DNA of 25,396 nucleotides, taken from NCBI GenBank assembly GCA_001664505.1, contig CP011806.1, forward strand, positions 850,398 to 875,793, given 5' to 3'. This document shows positions 1 to 9,382 of this stretch, in pieces. Each line of letters opens with the position of its first letter. Positions within the stretch are counted from its first letter, which is position 1. The position numbers and the translations under genes are program-made. Source of the DNA: Acidobacteria bacterium Mor1 (GTDB lineage Bacteria > Acidobacteriota > Polarisedimenticolia > Polarisedimenticolales > Polarisedimenticolaceae). A model generated the notes under the pieces. It made no database searches. It saw only the letters and a list, made by a program, of their open reading frames with translations, and had not been told where the DNA came from.

Positions 1-7
1 CGCTTGC

Positions 8-1819
8 TCACAGGATTCGCTCCAATCGATCCACCAGTTCCGCGGCACGATCGAGAGTCTGTCCCCACTGGCCACGATCGCCGGCACCGGGCACGTAACG
101 GGCGAAGTCGCTGGCCTCCAGCATGGTCCGCACCTCCTTGCGCGTCCCGTCATCCACTTCCCGCTCCCGCAGCAGTTCGTCCACCCGGTCGTAGGTCAAC
201 CCCGAGGCAGAGGTCCCGAAGCGATCGGCCAGATAGGAGAGCAGCGCGCCCCCGACCTCACCGTGGAACGCGTCGGACTCCAGGCCGTCGAGCTTGCCCC
301 GCACCTCCTGCAGCCGCCGCCGGGCGGTCGCCCGGGCCCGGCGGGCCCGCACCTGACCGTGATCGGCGGACCGCTTGCTGTGCCAGCGCCCCGCCGCGAC
401 GATGGCGGGAACCAGCAGCCAGGGTAGCCCGATCAGCGCCAGGAACCAGGGTTGCTGGTGAAGCCGCGGCGCGCGGGTGCGCAGGTCGCCCCGCCGTGCC
501 TTGATGAACGCGATGTCCGTTCGTTGCACCTGGATCTCGCCACGAGTCGCCGCGGCGCCGCCCGAGCCGGAACGATCGCCGCGGCTGACCGTGAGCACGG
601 ACGGTTCGGCCTGGAGGGTCCGGTAACTCCCGCTCTCGGGATCGAAGAACGGGAAGCGCACGCCGGGAAGGCGCATCTCTCCCGATGCCAGGGGAACCAG
701 GATCCACTCCCAGCTCTTGGAGGCGACGAGCTTCCCGCTGCGCAGGCGCATCGACTCCTCGGGCTGCGGAGGGAATACCTTCAGATCCGGCGGAAGGTCC
801 AGCAGCGGCGCCTTGACCGACTTGAGGAACCCCTCGCCCCGCACGGTGACCCTGAGCGAGACCGCGTCGTCCACCGCCGCCTCGTTGCGATCCATCTTGA
901 CGTCGAGACTGAACTGGCCGACGGCGCCGCCGTAGTCCTCCGGCCGCCCACTCTCGGGCAGGCGCTTGACCGTCAACTCGATCGGCCGGGTCTTGCGCAC
1001 CACGGTCCGTGAGCGGCCTCTCGAGAAGAGGTCGAAGAAGTCGTCTCCCCGGCCGGTCCGCACCTGGAACTGCCCGATGTACGGATCGAGGGTGAAACTG
1101 CCGGCGCTCGAGGGAATCAGCACCTTGCGCACCATGGGGAAGGCCCGGTAGGTCTTGCCGTTGGCGGTGGCCCGGTAGGCCTCGCCGTCGGGATCCACGG
1201 TGTCGTTCTCGACCCAGAAGTTGGCGAAGGTCGGTTCCTGGCGAAAGCTGAAGCCCGAGGGGCTGGGGCGCGAGAACAGCGTGACCAGCAGGGTGACCGG
1301 CTGACCGACGTAGACCGGGCCCTCCTCGAGGAGCCGGGCCTCGACGAAGGCATCGACCCCGTCGGCCGGCAGGGATTCCCGGGTGCCGCCGCCGCCACGG
1401 GATCCTGAACGGGCGATCTGCAGATCGATCGGATCGGTTCGGAAGGTCTCGGCGCCGAGGGTGACCTCGACCGGTGGGATCCGGGCGGCGCCGGGCCCAT
1501 CGGGATAGAGGCTGTAGGTCAAGGTCACCGAGTTGGTCATCTTCCCGTTGATCCAACGCATCTGCTGCGAGGTCTGCGGGCCGCCGAGCAACTTGAGGTT
1601 CTGCAGCCGCGGCAGCTTGGCCCGCGGCGAGGGCAACTGCTTGTCCGCCTCGATCCGAATGATCAGGTTGAAGGCATCGGCCTCGGTGATCCCGGCCGAG
1701 GGCTGGACGAAGGCCTGCAGCCGGACTCCCTCCTGGGCTGCAGCCGGAAGGAACACCATCAGCAGCAAGGCAAGGATGCCGAACCATCTCACGCCGGCAC
1801 TGAGGCAACGCAGGCTCAC
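8..1819 (-). CDS. batD: BatD-like membrane protein, last gene of the MoxR/Bat operon
   Basis: A 603-residue protein. It has an N-terminal signal peptide (hydrophobic stretch about residues 11-28, ending AAAQ), a long extracytoplasmic part rich in beta-strand patterns, one transmembrane helix at about residues 453-478 and a cytoplasmic helical tail. The tail ends in a module with a DFARY motif that recurs in BatD-family proteins. Family knowledge: BatD partners the VWA proteins BatA/BatB and MoxR in an envelope assembly linked to stress or aerotolerance; the biochemical role is unsettled. I chose GTG at 1819 rather than the TTG one codon upstream. It overlaps the batC stop as GTGA, and a GGAGAAGG ribosome binding site lies just before it. 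The stop is at 8-10, so the gene is complete, but what follows in the operon is outside the window. Family call firm, function uncertain. Confidence 0.85.
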   Translation of the reverse strand: MSLRCLSAGVRWFGILALLLMVFLPAAAQEGVRLQAFVQPSAGITEADAFNLIIRIEADKQLPSPRAKLPRLQNLKLLGGPQTSQQMRWINGKMTNSVTLTYSLYPDGPGAARIPPVEVTLGAETFRTDPIDLQIARSGSRGGGGTRESLPADGVDAFVEARLLEEGPVYVGQPVTLLVTLFSRPSPSGFSFRQEPTFANFWVENDTVDPDGEAYRATANGKTYRAFPMVRKVLIPSSAGSFTLDPYIGQFQVRTGRGDDFFDLFSRGRSRTVVRKTRPIELTVKRLPESGRPEDYGGAVGQFSLDVKMDRNEAAVDDAVSLRVTVRGEGFLKSVKAPLLDLPPDLKVFPPQPEESMRLRSGKLVASKSWEWILVPLASGEMRLPGVRFPFFDPESGSYRTLQAEPSVLTVSRGDRSGSGGAAATRGEIQVQRTDIAFIKARRGDLRTRAPRLHQQPWFLALIGLPWLLVPAIVAAGRWHSKRSADHGQVRARRARATARRRLQEVRGKLDGLESDAFHGEVGGALLSYLADRFGTSASGLTYDRVDELLREREVDDGTRKEVRTMLEASDFARYVPGAGDRGQWGQTLDRAAELVDRLERIL

Positions 1820-2538
1820 CAATCCTTCTCCTGCCCCTTGTCCTTGACCTTGACCTTCTTGGCTCGCTCCTTGGCTTCCTGACGTTCCTGTTCGAGGAGC
1901 GCGTCAAGCAGCCGCTGGGCTTCCTCCGGAGTCATCTTGCCCGGCTGGTTCGCCCGCTGCTCACCCTGCTCCGGGTCCTTGGGTTCGCCGGAATTCTCGG
2001 AGGGCGCATTCTCCGACTCTTTGTTCTCATCGGATTCGGAATCGCCCGGCTGCTGCTGAGGCTCCTTGTCCGACTCCCCCTCCTCGGAATCGGGTGAGGG
2101 GGACTGCTGGGGCTGCTGCTGTTGCTGCATCTGCCGCAGCGCCAGCTCCAGGTTGCGCTTGGCGTCGACATCCTCGGGATCGAGACCGAGCACGTCCCGG
2201 TAGCGCTCGATGGCGCCCTCGTAGTCCTCCTGGCGGTAGAGCGCGTTCCCGGCATTGAACAGCGCGTCGGCGCGAAGCTCGTCGGATGCGTTCTGCATGG
2301 CCCGCTCGAACGCTTCCTGGGCCGCGACGTAGTCCCCCTGCCGGTAGAGCACGTTGCCCACGTCGTAGTAGAGCTCGGGGGATTCCGGCGAATGGACCTG
2401 AGCCTCGGTGTACGCCTTGAGCGCCTCTTCCAGCCTGCCCTCGGCGAACTCCCGGTTGCCTTCCTCGGTCAACTTGTGTGCGGCGCCCCCGAGCTGGGAG
2501 GCGAGGCCCACCGCGAAGAGGATTCCCAACAGTCTCAT
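1816..2538 (-). CDS. batC: TPR protein of the Bat operon (BatC type)
   Basis: A 240-residue protein with an N-terminal hydrophobic segment (residues 1-18, signal peptide or anchor). About three tetratricopeptide repeats follow over residues 20-130, with YYDVGNVLYRQGDY and ALFNAGNALYRQEDY as clear repeat cores. Next comes a low-complexity Q/E/S/P-rich linker (about 135-205) and a charged helical tail rich in K and E. TPRs are protein-docking modules, and in Bat operons this gene sits with the VWA genes, so a scaffolding role is inferred. The start at 2538 is chosen because its ATG overlaps the batB stop (ATGA) and has GGAGGG upstream. A longer reading frame up to 2640 would lie inside batB and has no TPR or signal-like sequence. 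It overlaps batD by 4 bases downstream. Confidence 0.85.
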   Translation of the reverse strand: MRLLGILFAVGLASQLGGAAHKLTEEGNREFAEGRLEEALKAYTEAQVHSPESPELYYDVGNVLYRQGDYVAAQEAFERAMQNASDELRADALFNAGNALYRQEDYEGAIERYRDVLGLDPEDVDAKRNLELALRQMQQQQQPQQSPSPDSEEGESDKEPQQQPGDSESDENKESENAPSENSGEPKDPEQGEQRANQPGKMTPEEAQRLLDALLEQERQEAKERAKKVKVKDKGQEKDW

Positions 2539-3581
2539 CGTGCACCCTCCGAGGATACGGCGCGGCGAACCGCCGAACGTTTGCGGTCGCCGATCAGGGT
2601 CTCCACCAGCAACAGCAGCAACCCGGCTGCGAGCGGCCACTGGAAGCGGTCTTCGTAGCGGCGGCGCAGCATCATCGCGGTCTCTCCCTGTTCGAGTCCG
2701 TTCAACGCCCGGGCGATGTCGTCAATCTCGTCACCCGCCGGGCTCGCCTGGAAGTACTCCCCGTCGCTGGCATCGGCCAGCTGGGACAACGCCGTGGCGT
2801 CCAGCCGGGTCGTCACCACCCGCTCCTCCCGGTCCTTCTTGTAGCCGGCGAGTTCGCCGCGGGAGTCGTAGAGCGGGATCGGAGCGCCCCGCTCGGTGCC
2901 GACCCCGACCGAGAAGACGACGATCCCCTCGGCCTCCAACTGCTCCCGGGCTCCTTCGAGGGCTCCGAGATGATCCTCGCCGTCGGTGAACAGTACGAGT
3001 GCCCGGCCGCGATCGTCGCCGGGATCCTCACCGAAGGCGCGGATCGCGACCCGCAGGGCCGACGCCAGGGATGTGCCCGGGACCTGCACCCGCTCGATAT
3101 CGATCGAATCGAGCAGCAGCCCCACGGCGGAACCGTCGGGGGTCAACGGGCAGACCAGGCTGGCTTCACCGGCGAAGGTCACCAGCGCAATCCGGTTTCC
3201 GCCCAGCTTGCTCATCAGGTCACCGACCGCATGCCGGGCGAACTCGAAGCGGCTGGGAGCCAGGTCCTCGGCGGCCATGCTCAGCGAGGTGTCGACGGCG
3301 ACGACCACGTCGACGCCGGCGCCGCGGATCGGCTCCATCCGCGTCCCCCACTGGGGGCGCGCCAGGGCGAGGATGCCGCAGGTCAGGGCGGCGAACACCA
3401 GCAACGCCTTGGCGAAGCGGCGATGGCCGCTGACCTCGCCGCTGAAGCGAGCGACGAAATCGGGATCTCCGGCGAAGCGGGCCAGTGCCCGGCGCCGCAA
3501 CGCCAGGGCGAGCCACAACACCAGGATCAGCAGCGGCAGCAACAGCAGACCCCACAGATACTCGGGTGCGGCGAACCTCAC
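2535..3581 (-). CDS. batB: VWA-domain membrane protein (BatB type)
   Basis: A 348-residue protein with two N-terminal transmembrane helices (about 9-28 and 57-75), the second followed by the ARPQWG motif seen in BatA/BatB proteins. A von Willebrand factor A domain spans about residues 88-285, and a C-terminal transmembrane helix lies near residues 315-335. The metal-ion-dependent adhesion site is intact: D97-T-S99-L-S101, with TFAGEA and FTDGED supplying the later metal ligands. VWA domains bind protein ligands through a divalent metal, and in this family they are thought to work with MoxR ATPases. The ATG overlaps the batA stop (ATGA). It is paralogous to the next gene, which shares the same layout. 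Assignment as BatB rather than BatA rests on gene order and is less certain than the family. Confidence 0.88.
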   Translation of the reverse strand: MRFAAPEYLWGLLLLPLLILVLWLALALRRRALARFAGDPDFVARFSGEVSGHRRFAKALLVFAALTCGILALARPQWGTRMEPIRGAGVDVVVAVDTSLSMAAEDLAPSRFEFARHAVGDLMSKLGGNRIALVTFAGEASLVCPLTPDGSAVGLLLDSIDIERVQVPGTSLASALRVAIRAFGEDPGDDRGRALVLFTDGEDHLGALEGAREQLEAEGIVVFSVGVGTERGAPIPLYDSRGELAGYKKDREERVVTTRLDATALSQLADASDGEYFQASPAGDEIDDIARALNGLEQGETAMMLRRRYEDRFQWPLAAGLLLLLVETLIGDRKRSAVRRAVSSEGAR

Positions 3582-4570
3582 GGGATCCTCCGCAGGCGGG
3601 TCGCCGCCGCCAATCGCTCCAGGACCAACAACAGCACCGCCGGACCGAGGAACCAGTGGAACAACTCGGCGTACAGCACCCGGATCGGAGCCTCGACCTC
3701 GGTGGTCTCCAGCTCGTCGATGGTCTCGAAGATCTCCCGCAGGCCGTCGGCATCGGTGGCGCGGAAGTAGCGCCCTCCGGTGGCCTCGGCGACCGCACGC
3801 AGCAGGTCCTCGTCCAGATCGAGCCGTTGGTGCACGTAGGTGGTGCGGCGGCCGATGGTCGTCGGGATCGGAGCCTCCCCCTCGGTACCGACGCCGATGG
3901 TGTAGACCTTCACTCCGAGAGCCCTGGCCACCTCGGCCGCTGCCTCGGGACCGATGGAGCCGACGTTGTTCCGGCCGTCGGTCACCAGCACCGCCACCTT
4001 GCTCTCGGCTTTTGAGGGCCGCAGGCGGTTGACCGCCATCGCCAACCCGAGCCCGATCGCCGTACCCCGGTCATCGGGAGGGGTGATCTGAACCTGATCG
4101 ATGAAGCTCTGCAGCATCTCGTGATCGAGAGTCAGCGGGCAGCGGGTGCTGGCCAGTCCGCCGAAGACGACGAGACCGATGCGGTCCCGGGGACGCTTGC
4201 TGACGAAATCGGCGACCGTCGCCTTGGCCACGCCGAGACGGTTGTCCGGACGGAAATCCTCGGCGAGCATCGAGCGGGAGTTGTCCAGGGAGACGACGAT
4301 GTCGACCCCCTCTGAGGTCAGGGTCTCGATCCGGGTCCCCGACTGAGGCCGTGCCAACGCCACCAGCACCAGCGCCAGTGCGGCGACCCGCAACCAGGGC
4401 ATCAGGCGCTCGAGGTAGATCCAGGGGCTGCGGGCGATCCGAAGGCGCACCCCGATCCCCGGCAGGCTCAGCCGGGCGTCCCCGCGGGCGCGGCGGCGAT
4501 CCATGGCGAAACCGGCCAGCAACAGGAGCGGCAGCAATGCCAGCACCCATGGAGCGAGGAAACGGAACAT
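3578..4570 (-). CDS. batA: VWA-domain membrane protein (BatA type)
   Basis: A 330-residue protein with the same architecture as its downstream neighbour: transmembrane helices at about 4-22 and 57-75, the LARPQSGTR motif, a VWA domain (about 88-275) and a C-terminal transmembrane helix near 300-322. The MIDAS reads D96-N-S98-R-S100, with VFGGLAS and VTDGRNN completing the metal site, so metal binding should be intact. Family knowledge: BatA-type proteins sit in the cytoplasmic membrane with the VWA domain exposed to partners such as BatD. The start ATG overlaps the preceding stop by one base (TGATG) and the end overlaps batB by four bases, so translation is probably coupled. batA/batB naming follows gene order. 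Confidence 0.88.
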   Translation of the reverse strand: MFRFLAPWVLALLPLLLLAGFAMDRRRARGDARLSLPGIGVRLRIARSPWIYLERLMPWLRVAALALVLVALARPQSGTRIETLTSEGVDIVVSLDNSRSMLAEDFRPDNRLGVAKATVADFVSKRPRDRIGLVVFGGLASTRCPLTLDHEMLQSFIDQVQITPPDDRGTAIGLGLAMAVNRLRPSKAESKVAVLVTDGRNNVGSIGPEAAAEVARALGVKVYTIGVGTEGEAPIPTTIGRRTTYVHQRLDLDEDLLRAVAEATGGRYFRATDADGLREIFETIDELETTEVEAPIRVLYAELFHWFLGPAVLLLVLERLAAATRLRRIP

Positions 4571-5628
4571 CAGGCCGCTCCCTCGCGGCCGTCCCCGGAA
4601 GCCGGTCCCTCGACCGGCCGGGTCTCGTCGATCACAGCGTAGGTCCGCTCGACCAGTCCACGACAGGCCTCCACATCGGATCCGTGCCGGGCGAACTTGA
4701 CCACGTCACAGTCCCGCAGCAGCGCGCTGGTGCGCTCGATCGCGGCGGCGGGACATCCCCCCTGGCCCAGCAGATCGGCGACCTCGTCGGTGGTGTGCTC
4801 CATCAGTTCGAGGCGATAGCGTCCACTCAGGTAGCGCTTGAGAATCCGTGCGACCTCCTGATGGAACAGCTCGAACTGCCCCTGCTCGGGAAGCCGCCGG
4901 TCGAGCAGCGCCTGCAGCTCGGCGTAGGCCCACTCGTGAGCCGGTTTGCGCTCGAAGGGATCGGCGGGCCCGGCGGCAGGCTGCAACGTCTTGCCGTAGC
5001 GGCGGGCCAACCACCAGGCGAGGCCGGCCACCGCCAGAAGGCCCAGTAGAGCGCCGCCGGCAAGCCACAGCGGCATGTAGTTCGGCGCCACCGAGGCCTG
5101 CCCCTTGATCTCGGCGATGGGAGGCGCTTCGTCCTCGGCCTCGTCGGGACCGAGGACGCTGACCACCTGCACCGTGATCGCCTCGGACTGGACCCGCAGG
5201 GTCTCTCCCTCGAATTCGGCGGTGAAGCGCAGGGCCGGCAACTCCAGCTCGCCCAGTTCGTAGGCGGCGATGGTTCCGCGCCAGAGCCGGGTGCCCTCGG
5301 GTAGGCCGGACTCCCCTGCCTCCGAAGCCTCCTCGCCGGCCTCCTCGTCGGATCCGGTCTCGACCCACTCGCCGGCCAACAGTTCGAACGGGCGAACCGC
5401 CGTGATCGGGTCGAATCGATCGACCAGGGCGTCGGCGGGCATGCGCAGCCGGACTTCCAGGGTCAGCGGGTCGCCCAGAGTCGCTTCCCGGGGCTCCAGC
5501 TCGACCGAGACCGAAACATCGGGTGCGCTCTTTTCTTCCGCTGGATCCACCGGCTCCTGAGCCCGTGAAGGTCCCGCGAACGCCAGCACGGCGAACAAGC
5601 AGATCCAGATGATGGGCAGCCGGCCCAT
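4570..5628 (-). CDS. BatD-like/DUF4381-like membrane protein between DUF58 and BatA
   Basis: A 352-residue protein. It has a signal peptide (residues 1-23, ending SRAQ), an extracytoplasmic beta-sandwich-like domain (about 35-170), one transmembrane helix (about 182-206, followed by the basic ARRYGK) and a cytoplasmic helical domain. The tail contains LFHQEVARILKRYL and a VVKFARH motif that resembles the end of BatD. The protein is therefore a shorter copy of the BatD plan, comparable to the DUF4381-type proteins often found between DUF58 and VWA genes. A mechanistic role is not established; presence in the operon suggests it docks the VWA proteins from the periplasmic side. Only 3 bases separate it from the DUF58 gene, and it overlaps batA by one base. 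Acidic-rich loops occur near 90-105 and 165-175. Confidence 0.75.
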   Translation of the reverse strand: MGRLPIIWICLFAVLAFAGPSRAQEPVDPAEEKSAPDVSVSVELEPREATLGDPLTLEVRLRMPADALVDRFDPITAVRPFELLAGEWVETGSDEEAGEEASEAGESGLPEGTRLWRGTIAAYELGELELPALRFTAEFEGETLRVQSEAITVQVVSVLGPDEAEDEAPPIAEIKGQASVAPNYMPLWLAGGALLGLLAVAGLAWWLARRYGKTLQPAAGPADPFERKPAHEWAYAELQALLDRRLPEQGQFELFHQEVARILKRYLSGRYRLELMEHTTDEVADLLGQGGCPAAAIERTSALLRDCDVVKFARHGSDVEACRGLVERTYAVIDETRPVEGPASGDGREGAA

Positions 5629-5631
5629 GTC

Positions 5632-6518
5632 CTAGCCTCCGGCAGCCGCCACGCGGCGGGCCCGCTCGTGGAAGAACTTGACCAGGGGACGTTCGTAGGG
5701 CTCCGAAGCGTCGAGTTCGAGCAGCTCGACGCCGTTGCGCCGCATGCGCTCGCGCAGCTCTTCGCGATGTTTCCGTCCCCACTCCGACCAGGCACGGCGC
5801 ACCCGCGCGCTGCCGGCGTCGAGCACACCCCGCTCCCCGGTCTCGGGGTCGACGACCGAGATCAGACCGACCGGAGGCAACTCGTGCTCCCGGCGATCGT
5901 GAATCGAGATCGCCACGACGTCATGCTTGCGCGAGGCGACCCGCAACGACCGCTCGTAGCCGTCGTCGAGAAAATCCGACAGCAGGAACACCACGGCTCG
6001 CTTACTGATGACCCGCTGAACGAAGTCGATGGCGGACTTGATGTCGGTGCCGTCCCGCTGGGGTTCGAAGGCCAACACCTCGCGCAACACCCGCAGCGCA
6101 TGCTCCCGCCCCTTGCGCGGCGGCAGGAACAACTCGACCTCGTCGGTGAACTTGATCAGCCCCACCCGGTCGTTGTTGCGAATCGCGGAGAAGGCCAGGA
6201 GCGCCGAGATCTCGGCGGCCAGTTGGAGCTTGGTCGCCTGGGCAGTGCCGAAGCGCTCCGAGCCGCTGGCGTCGACCACCAGCAATACCGTCAGCTCCCG
6301 TTCCTCGGTGAACTTCTTGATGAAGGGATGCCCCATGCGCGCCGAGACGTTCCAGTCGATGGCGCGCACGTCGTCGCCCGGCTCGTACTCCCGAACCTCG
6401 GAGAACTCCATCCCCCGGCCGCGAAACACCGAGTGGTACGAGCCGGCGAGACTCTCGTCGACCAGGCGCCGGGTCCGGATCTCCAGCCGCTTGACTCGCT
6501 GGAGCACCTCCCTCGGCG

Positions 6519-6522
<4 letters not shown>
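5632..6522 (-). CDS. DUF58 domain protein of the MoxR/Bat operon
   Basis: A 296-residue soluble protein. It carries the DUF58 signature: GRGMEFSEVREY, then PGDDVRAIDWNVSAR about 15 residues later, then a VWA-like fold with the metal-site-type sequence DASGS (about residues 88-92). No signal peptide or transmembrane helix is visible, so it should be cytoplasmic. DUF58 proteins nearly always lie next to MoxR ATPases and are considered their adaptor or substrate-presenting partner; the exact reaction is unknown. The start is GTG at 6522, which overlaps the moxR stop as GTGA and follows a GGAGGTG ribosome binding site. An FLLSDFLDDGYE segment near 175-186 fits the later strand of a VWA-like domain. 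Confidence 0.9.
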
Positions 6523-7505
<983 letters not shown>

Positions 7506-7558
7506 CCTTCCGTCATCCCCCGTAGATCGTTGCTTCCAAAAGGTTTAGCCGACGCCGA

Positions 7559-7587
7559 ATTCTAGAAGCGGGCCCCCTGGCTGTCAA
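7559..7587 (-). promoter_or_regulatory. Near-consensus sigma-70 promoter of the moxR/bat operon
   Basis: Read on the minus strand, a perfect -35 box TTGACA (7582-7587) is followed after exactly 17 bases by TAGAAT (7559-7564), one mismatch from TATAAT. The predicted transcription start is near 7552, giving a leader of about 45 bases to the moxR ATG. It is the best promoter match I noticed in the window, which suggests housekeeping, fairly strong expression of the operon. Confidence 0.8.
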
Positions 7588-7634
7588 ACCCGCAACCCTC
7601 CATACGCTCGCGCCCCCGGAAAGACGCAGCGGCG

Positions 7635-7662
7635 TGGACGGAACCCGGGCGGAACCTATATT
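7635..7662 (+). promoter_or_regulatory. Candidate promoter for the chemosensory genes
   Basis: A TATATT -10-like hexamer (7657-7662) lies 16 bases after TGGACG (7635-7640), which matches four of six -35 positions. It faces the MCP gene, whose start is at 7729. Two CGGAACC repeats lie between and beside the boxes and could be a binding site, but this is weak. No FliA-type motif was recognised. Confidence 0.45.
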
Positions 7663-7728
7663 CGCCGTGCGGGCGGCGCCGGTCGCCGGGGAGGCCCTGT
7701 CTGTGCGCCCGCGGAGTGTCTGGGAGAG

Positions 7729-8979
7729 GTGCAGAAGAAACTCGCAGCCTGGTTCCTGCTGGTGGCGTTGCTCTACGCGCTGGTCGGCATCGCCGTACCC
7801 CGCCTGCAGCCGGACCCGTTCTGGCAGGTGATCCTGATCGGCTCGAGCTACGTGGTCATCGGCCTCGGAGTCTCCTGGTTGGTCTCCTACCTGTTGACCC
7901 GCCGGCTGACCGAACTGGCCCGGGCGGCCTCGGTGATCAGCCGGGGCGATCTGACCCGGGCGGTTCATATCAAGGGGGACGACGAGACCGCGCAGCTGGC
8001 CCGCTCGTTCAGCATGATGAGCGAGAGCCTGCAGAACATCGTCCTCGAGGTCTCCAACGTCGCCGAGCAGATCAACGGATCCGCCCAGAGCCTCTCCTCC
8101 ACGGCGACCGAGCTGAACCACACCACCGACGAGATCGCCGAAACGACTCGACAGATCGCAGACGGAGCCGAGCAGCAGGCGCGGCAGGTCGCAGGCACGT
8201 CCAGCACGACCCGGGAGCTCGCCGGCTCCATCGAGCTGGTGTCCGAGAGCGCGCGTTCGGTTCTCCGTTCCGCCACCGAGGTCTCCTCCCGCACCTCGGG
8301 CGGCGTCGCCGACGTGCGGCGGGCCGAAGAAGGCATCCGGCGGCTGGAGATGAGCACCGAGGCCGCGGGCATGCAGGTCGCCGGGTTCCGCTCCAAGGCC
8401 AACGAGATCGCGAGCATCGTCAACTTCATCAGCTCCATCGCCCACCAGACTCACCTGCTGGCGATCAACGCCGCAATCGAGGCGGCTCGGGCCGGTGAAG
8501 AAGGCAAGGGTTTCGCCGTGGTCGCCGACGAGGTCAGCCGCCTGGCGGACAACGCCAGCGGGTTCGCCGACAAGATCTCCAGCCTGAGCGACGAGATCAT
8601 CGCCGGATCGGAGCTGGTGGCCGGCGGCATCCGCGAACGGATGGTCATCTCCAAGGAACTGCGGGCGGTGATCCAGAGCACCACCCAGTCCCTCGAGCAG
8701 ATCCAGCAATCGAGCCGGGACACCGCCGAGCGAGCCGAAGAGATCAGCGGACTGACCGAGTCCCAGCTCGGCGCGGCCTCCCGGGTGGTCGCCAGCCTGG
8801 AACAGATCTCCGGCATCGCCCACCTCAACGCCAAGGGCACCGAGGAGGCCTCCGACGCCACTGCGCAGCAGAACGAGTCGATGCGGCGCATGGCGGGCTC
8901 GGCCCACACCCTGGCCCAGACATCCGACCAGCTCCGCGACCTGATCGAGATCTTCAAGCTGCGTCCGAGGGCGCGATGA
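7729..8979 (+). CDS. Methyl-accepting chemotaxis protein without a periplasmic sensor domain
   Basis: A 416-residue chemoreceptor. Two transmembrane helices (about 4-22 and 33-55) are joined by only about ten residues, so there is almost no periplasmic ligand domain. A HAMP domain follows (about 55-110, [10 protein letters not shown] to ARSF), then a long cytoplasmic coiled-coil signalling domain. The hairpin tip (about 239-275) contains [18 protein letters not shown] and GFAVVADEV, the strongly conserved CheA/CheW contact region. The C-terminus ends LRPRAR with no CheR-tethering pentapeptide. The start is GTG at 7729, with GGGAGA directly before it; the close spacing makes the start a little uncertain. 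It overlaps cheW by ATGA. The likely role is sensing a membrane or cytoplasmic cue and controlling the CheA encoded two genes downstream; the stimulus is unknown. Confidence 0.9.
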   Translation: MQKKLAAWFLLVALLYALVGIAVPRLQPDPFWQVILIGSSYVVIGLGVSWLVSYLLTRRLTELARAASVISRGDLTRAVHIKGDDETAQLARSFSMMSESLQNIVLEVSNVAEQINGSAQSLSSTATELNHTTDEIAETTRQIADGAEQQARQVAGTSSTTRELAGSIELVSESARSVLRSATEVSSRTSGGVADVRRAEEGIRRLEMSTEAAGMQVAGFRSKANEIASIVNFISSIAHQTHLLAINAAIEAARAGEEGKGFAVVADEVSRLADNASGFADKISSLSDEIIAGSELVAGGIRERMVISKELRAVIQSTTQSLEQIQQSSRDTAERAEEISGLTESQLGAASRVVASLEQISGIAHLNAKGTEEASDATAQQNESMRRMAGSAHTLAQTSDQLRDLIEIFKLRPRAR

Positions 8980-9371
8980 GCGGCGGCCGGGCCCTGCTGA
9001 TCGGCCTGGAACGCAACCGCTACCGCATCGACGCCGGCGCCATCGACGGCCTGGTCCCGACCGCTTCCATCGTTCCCGTGCCCCGGGCACCCCGCGGCGT
9101 GCTCGGCCTGACCGAATGGCGGGGGCGATTGCTGACGGTCATCGACCTGCCGCTGATCCTCGACGAGCGCCCCAACGGTGATGCGGCTTGCCTGGTGCGC
9201 CTCGCGTCACCCCACGCCTCGACGGCGCTGTTCGTCCCCGGCCCTGTTCGGCTGGTCGACGATACCGCCGACGTGCGGCAGCTCGAGACCATCGATCCGG
9301 TCCGCCTGGTCGAGGCCATCGAACTGCGCCTTCGTTCCCGGCCCTTCCGCGGCAACCGCGGCGTGGCCTAG
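8976..9371 (+). CDS. cheW: CheW-like coupling protein
   Basis: A 131-residue protein consisting of a single CheW-like domain, slightly shorter than typical CheW (about 150-160). Recognisable elements are [13 protein letters not shown] at the N-terminal strand and [18 protein letters not shown], the classic CheW core (ILGLINxRGxxLPVIDL). CheW bridges the receptor tip and the P5 domain of CheA. The ATG overlaps the MCP stop (ATGA), so the two are probably translationally coupled, and cheA begins 11 bases after its stop. The C-terminal half is less conserved ([11 protein letters not shown]). The family assignment is secure from both sequence and position. Confidence 0.85.
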   Translation: MSGGRALLIGLERNRYRIDAGAIDGLVPTASIVPVPRAPRGVLGLTEWRGRLLTVIDLPLILDERPNGDAACLVRLASPHASTALFVPGPVRLVDDTADVRQLETIDPVRLVEAIELRLRSRPFRGNRGVA

Positions 9372-9382
9372 CGGAAACCGCC

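Noticed and set aside
2478-3770. A 430-codon plus-strand frame across the VWA genes
   Set aside because: Runs antisense through two intact VWA genes and contains Q-rich low-complexity sequence but no domain.
7513-9090. A 525-codon minus-strand frame opposite the MCP gene
   Set aside because: Composition is typical of a mirrored high-GC3 gene, and it covers the moxR promoter; the MCP signalling hairpin on the plus strand is unmistakable.
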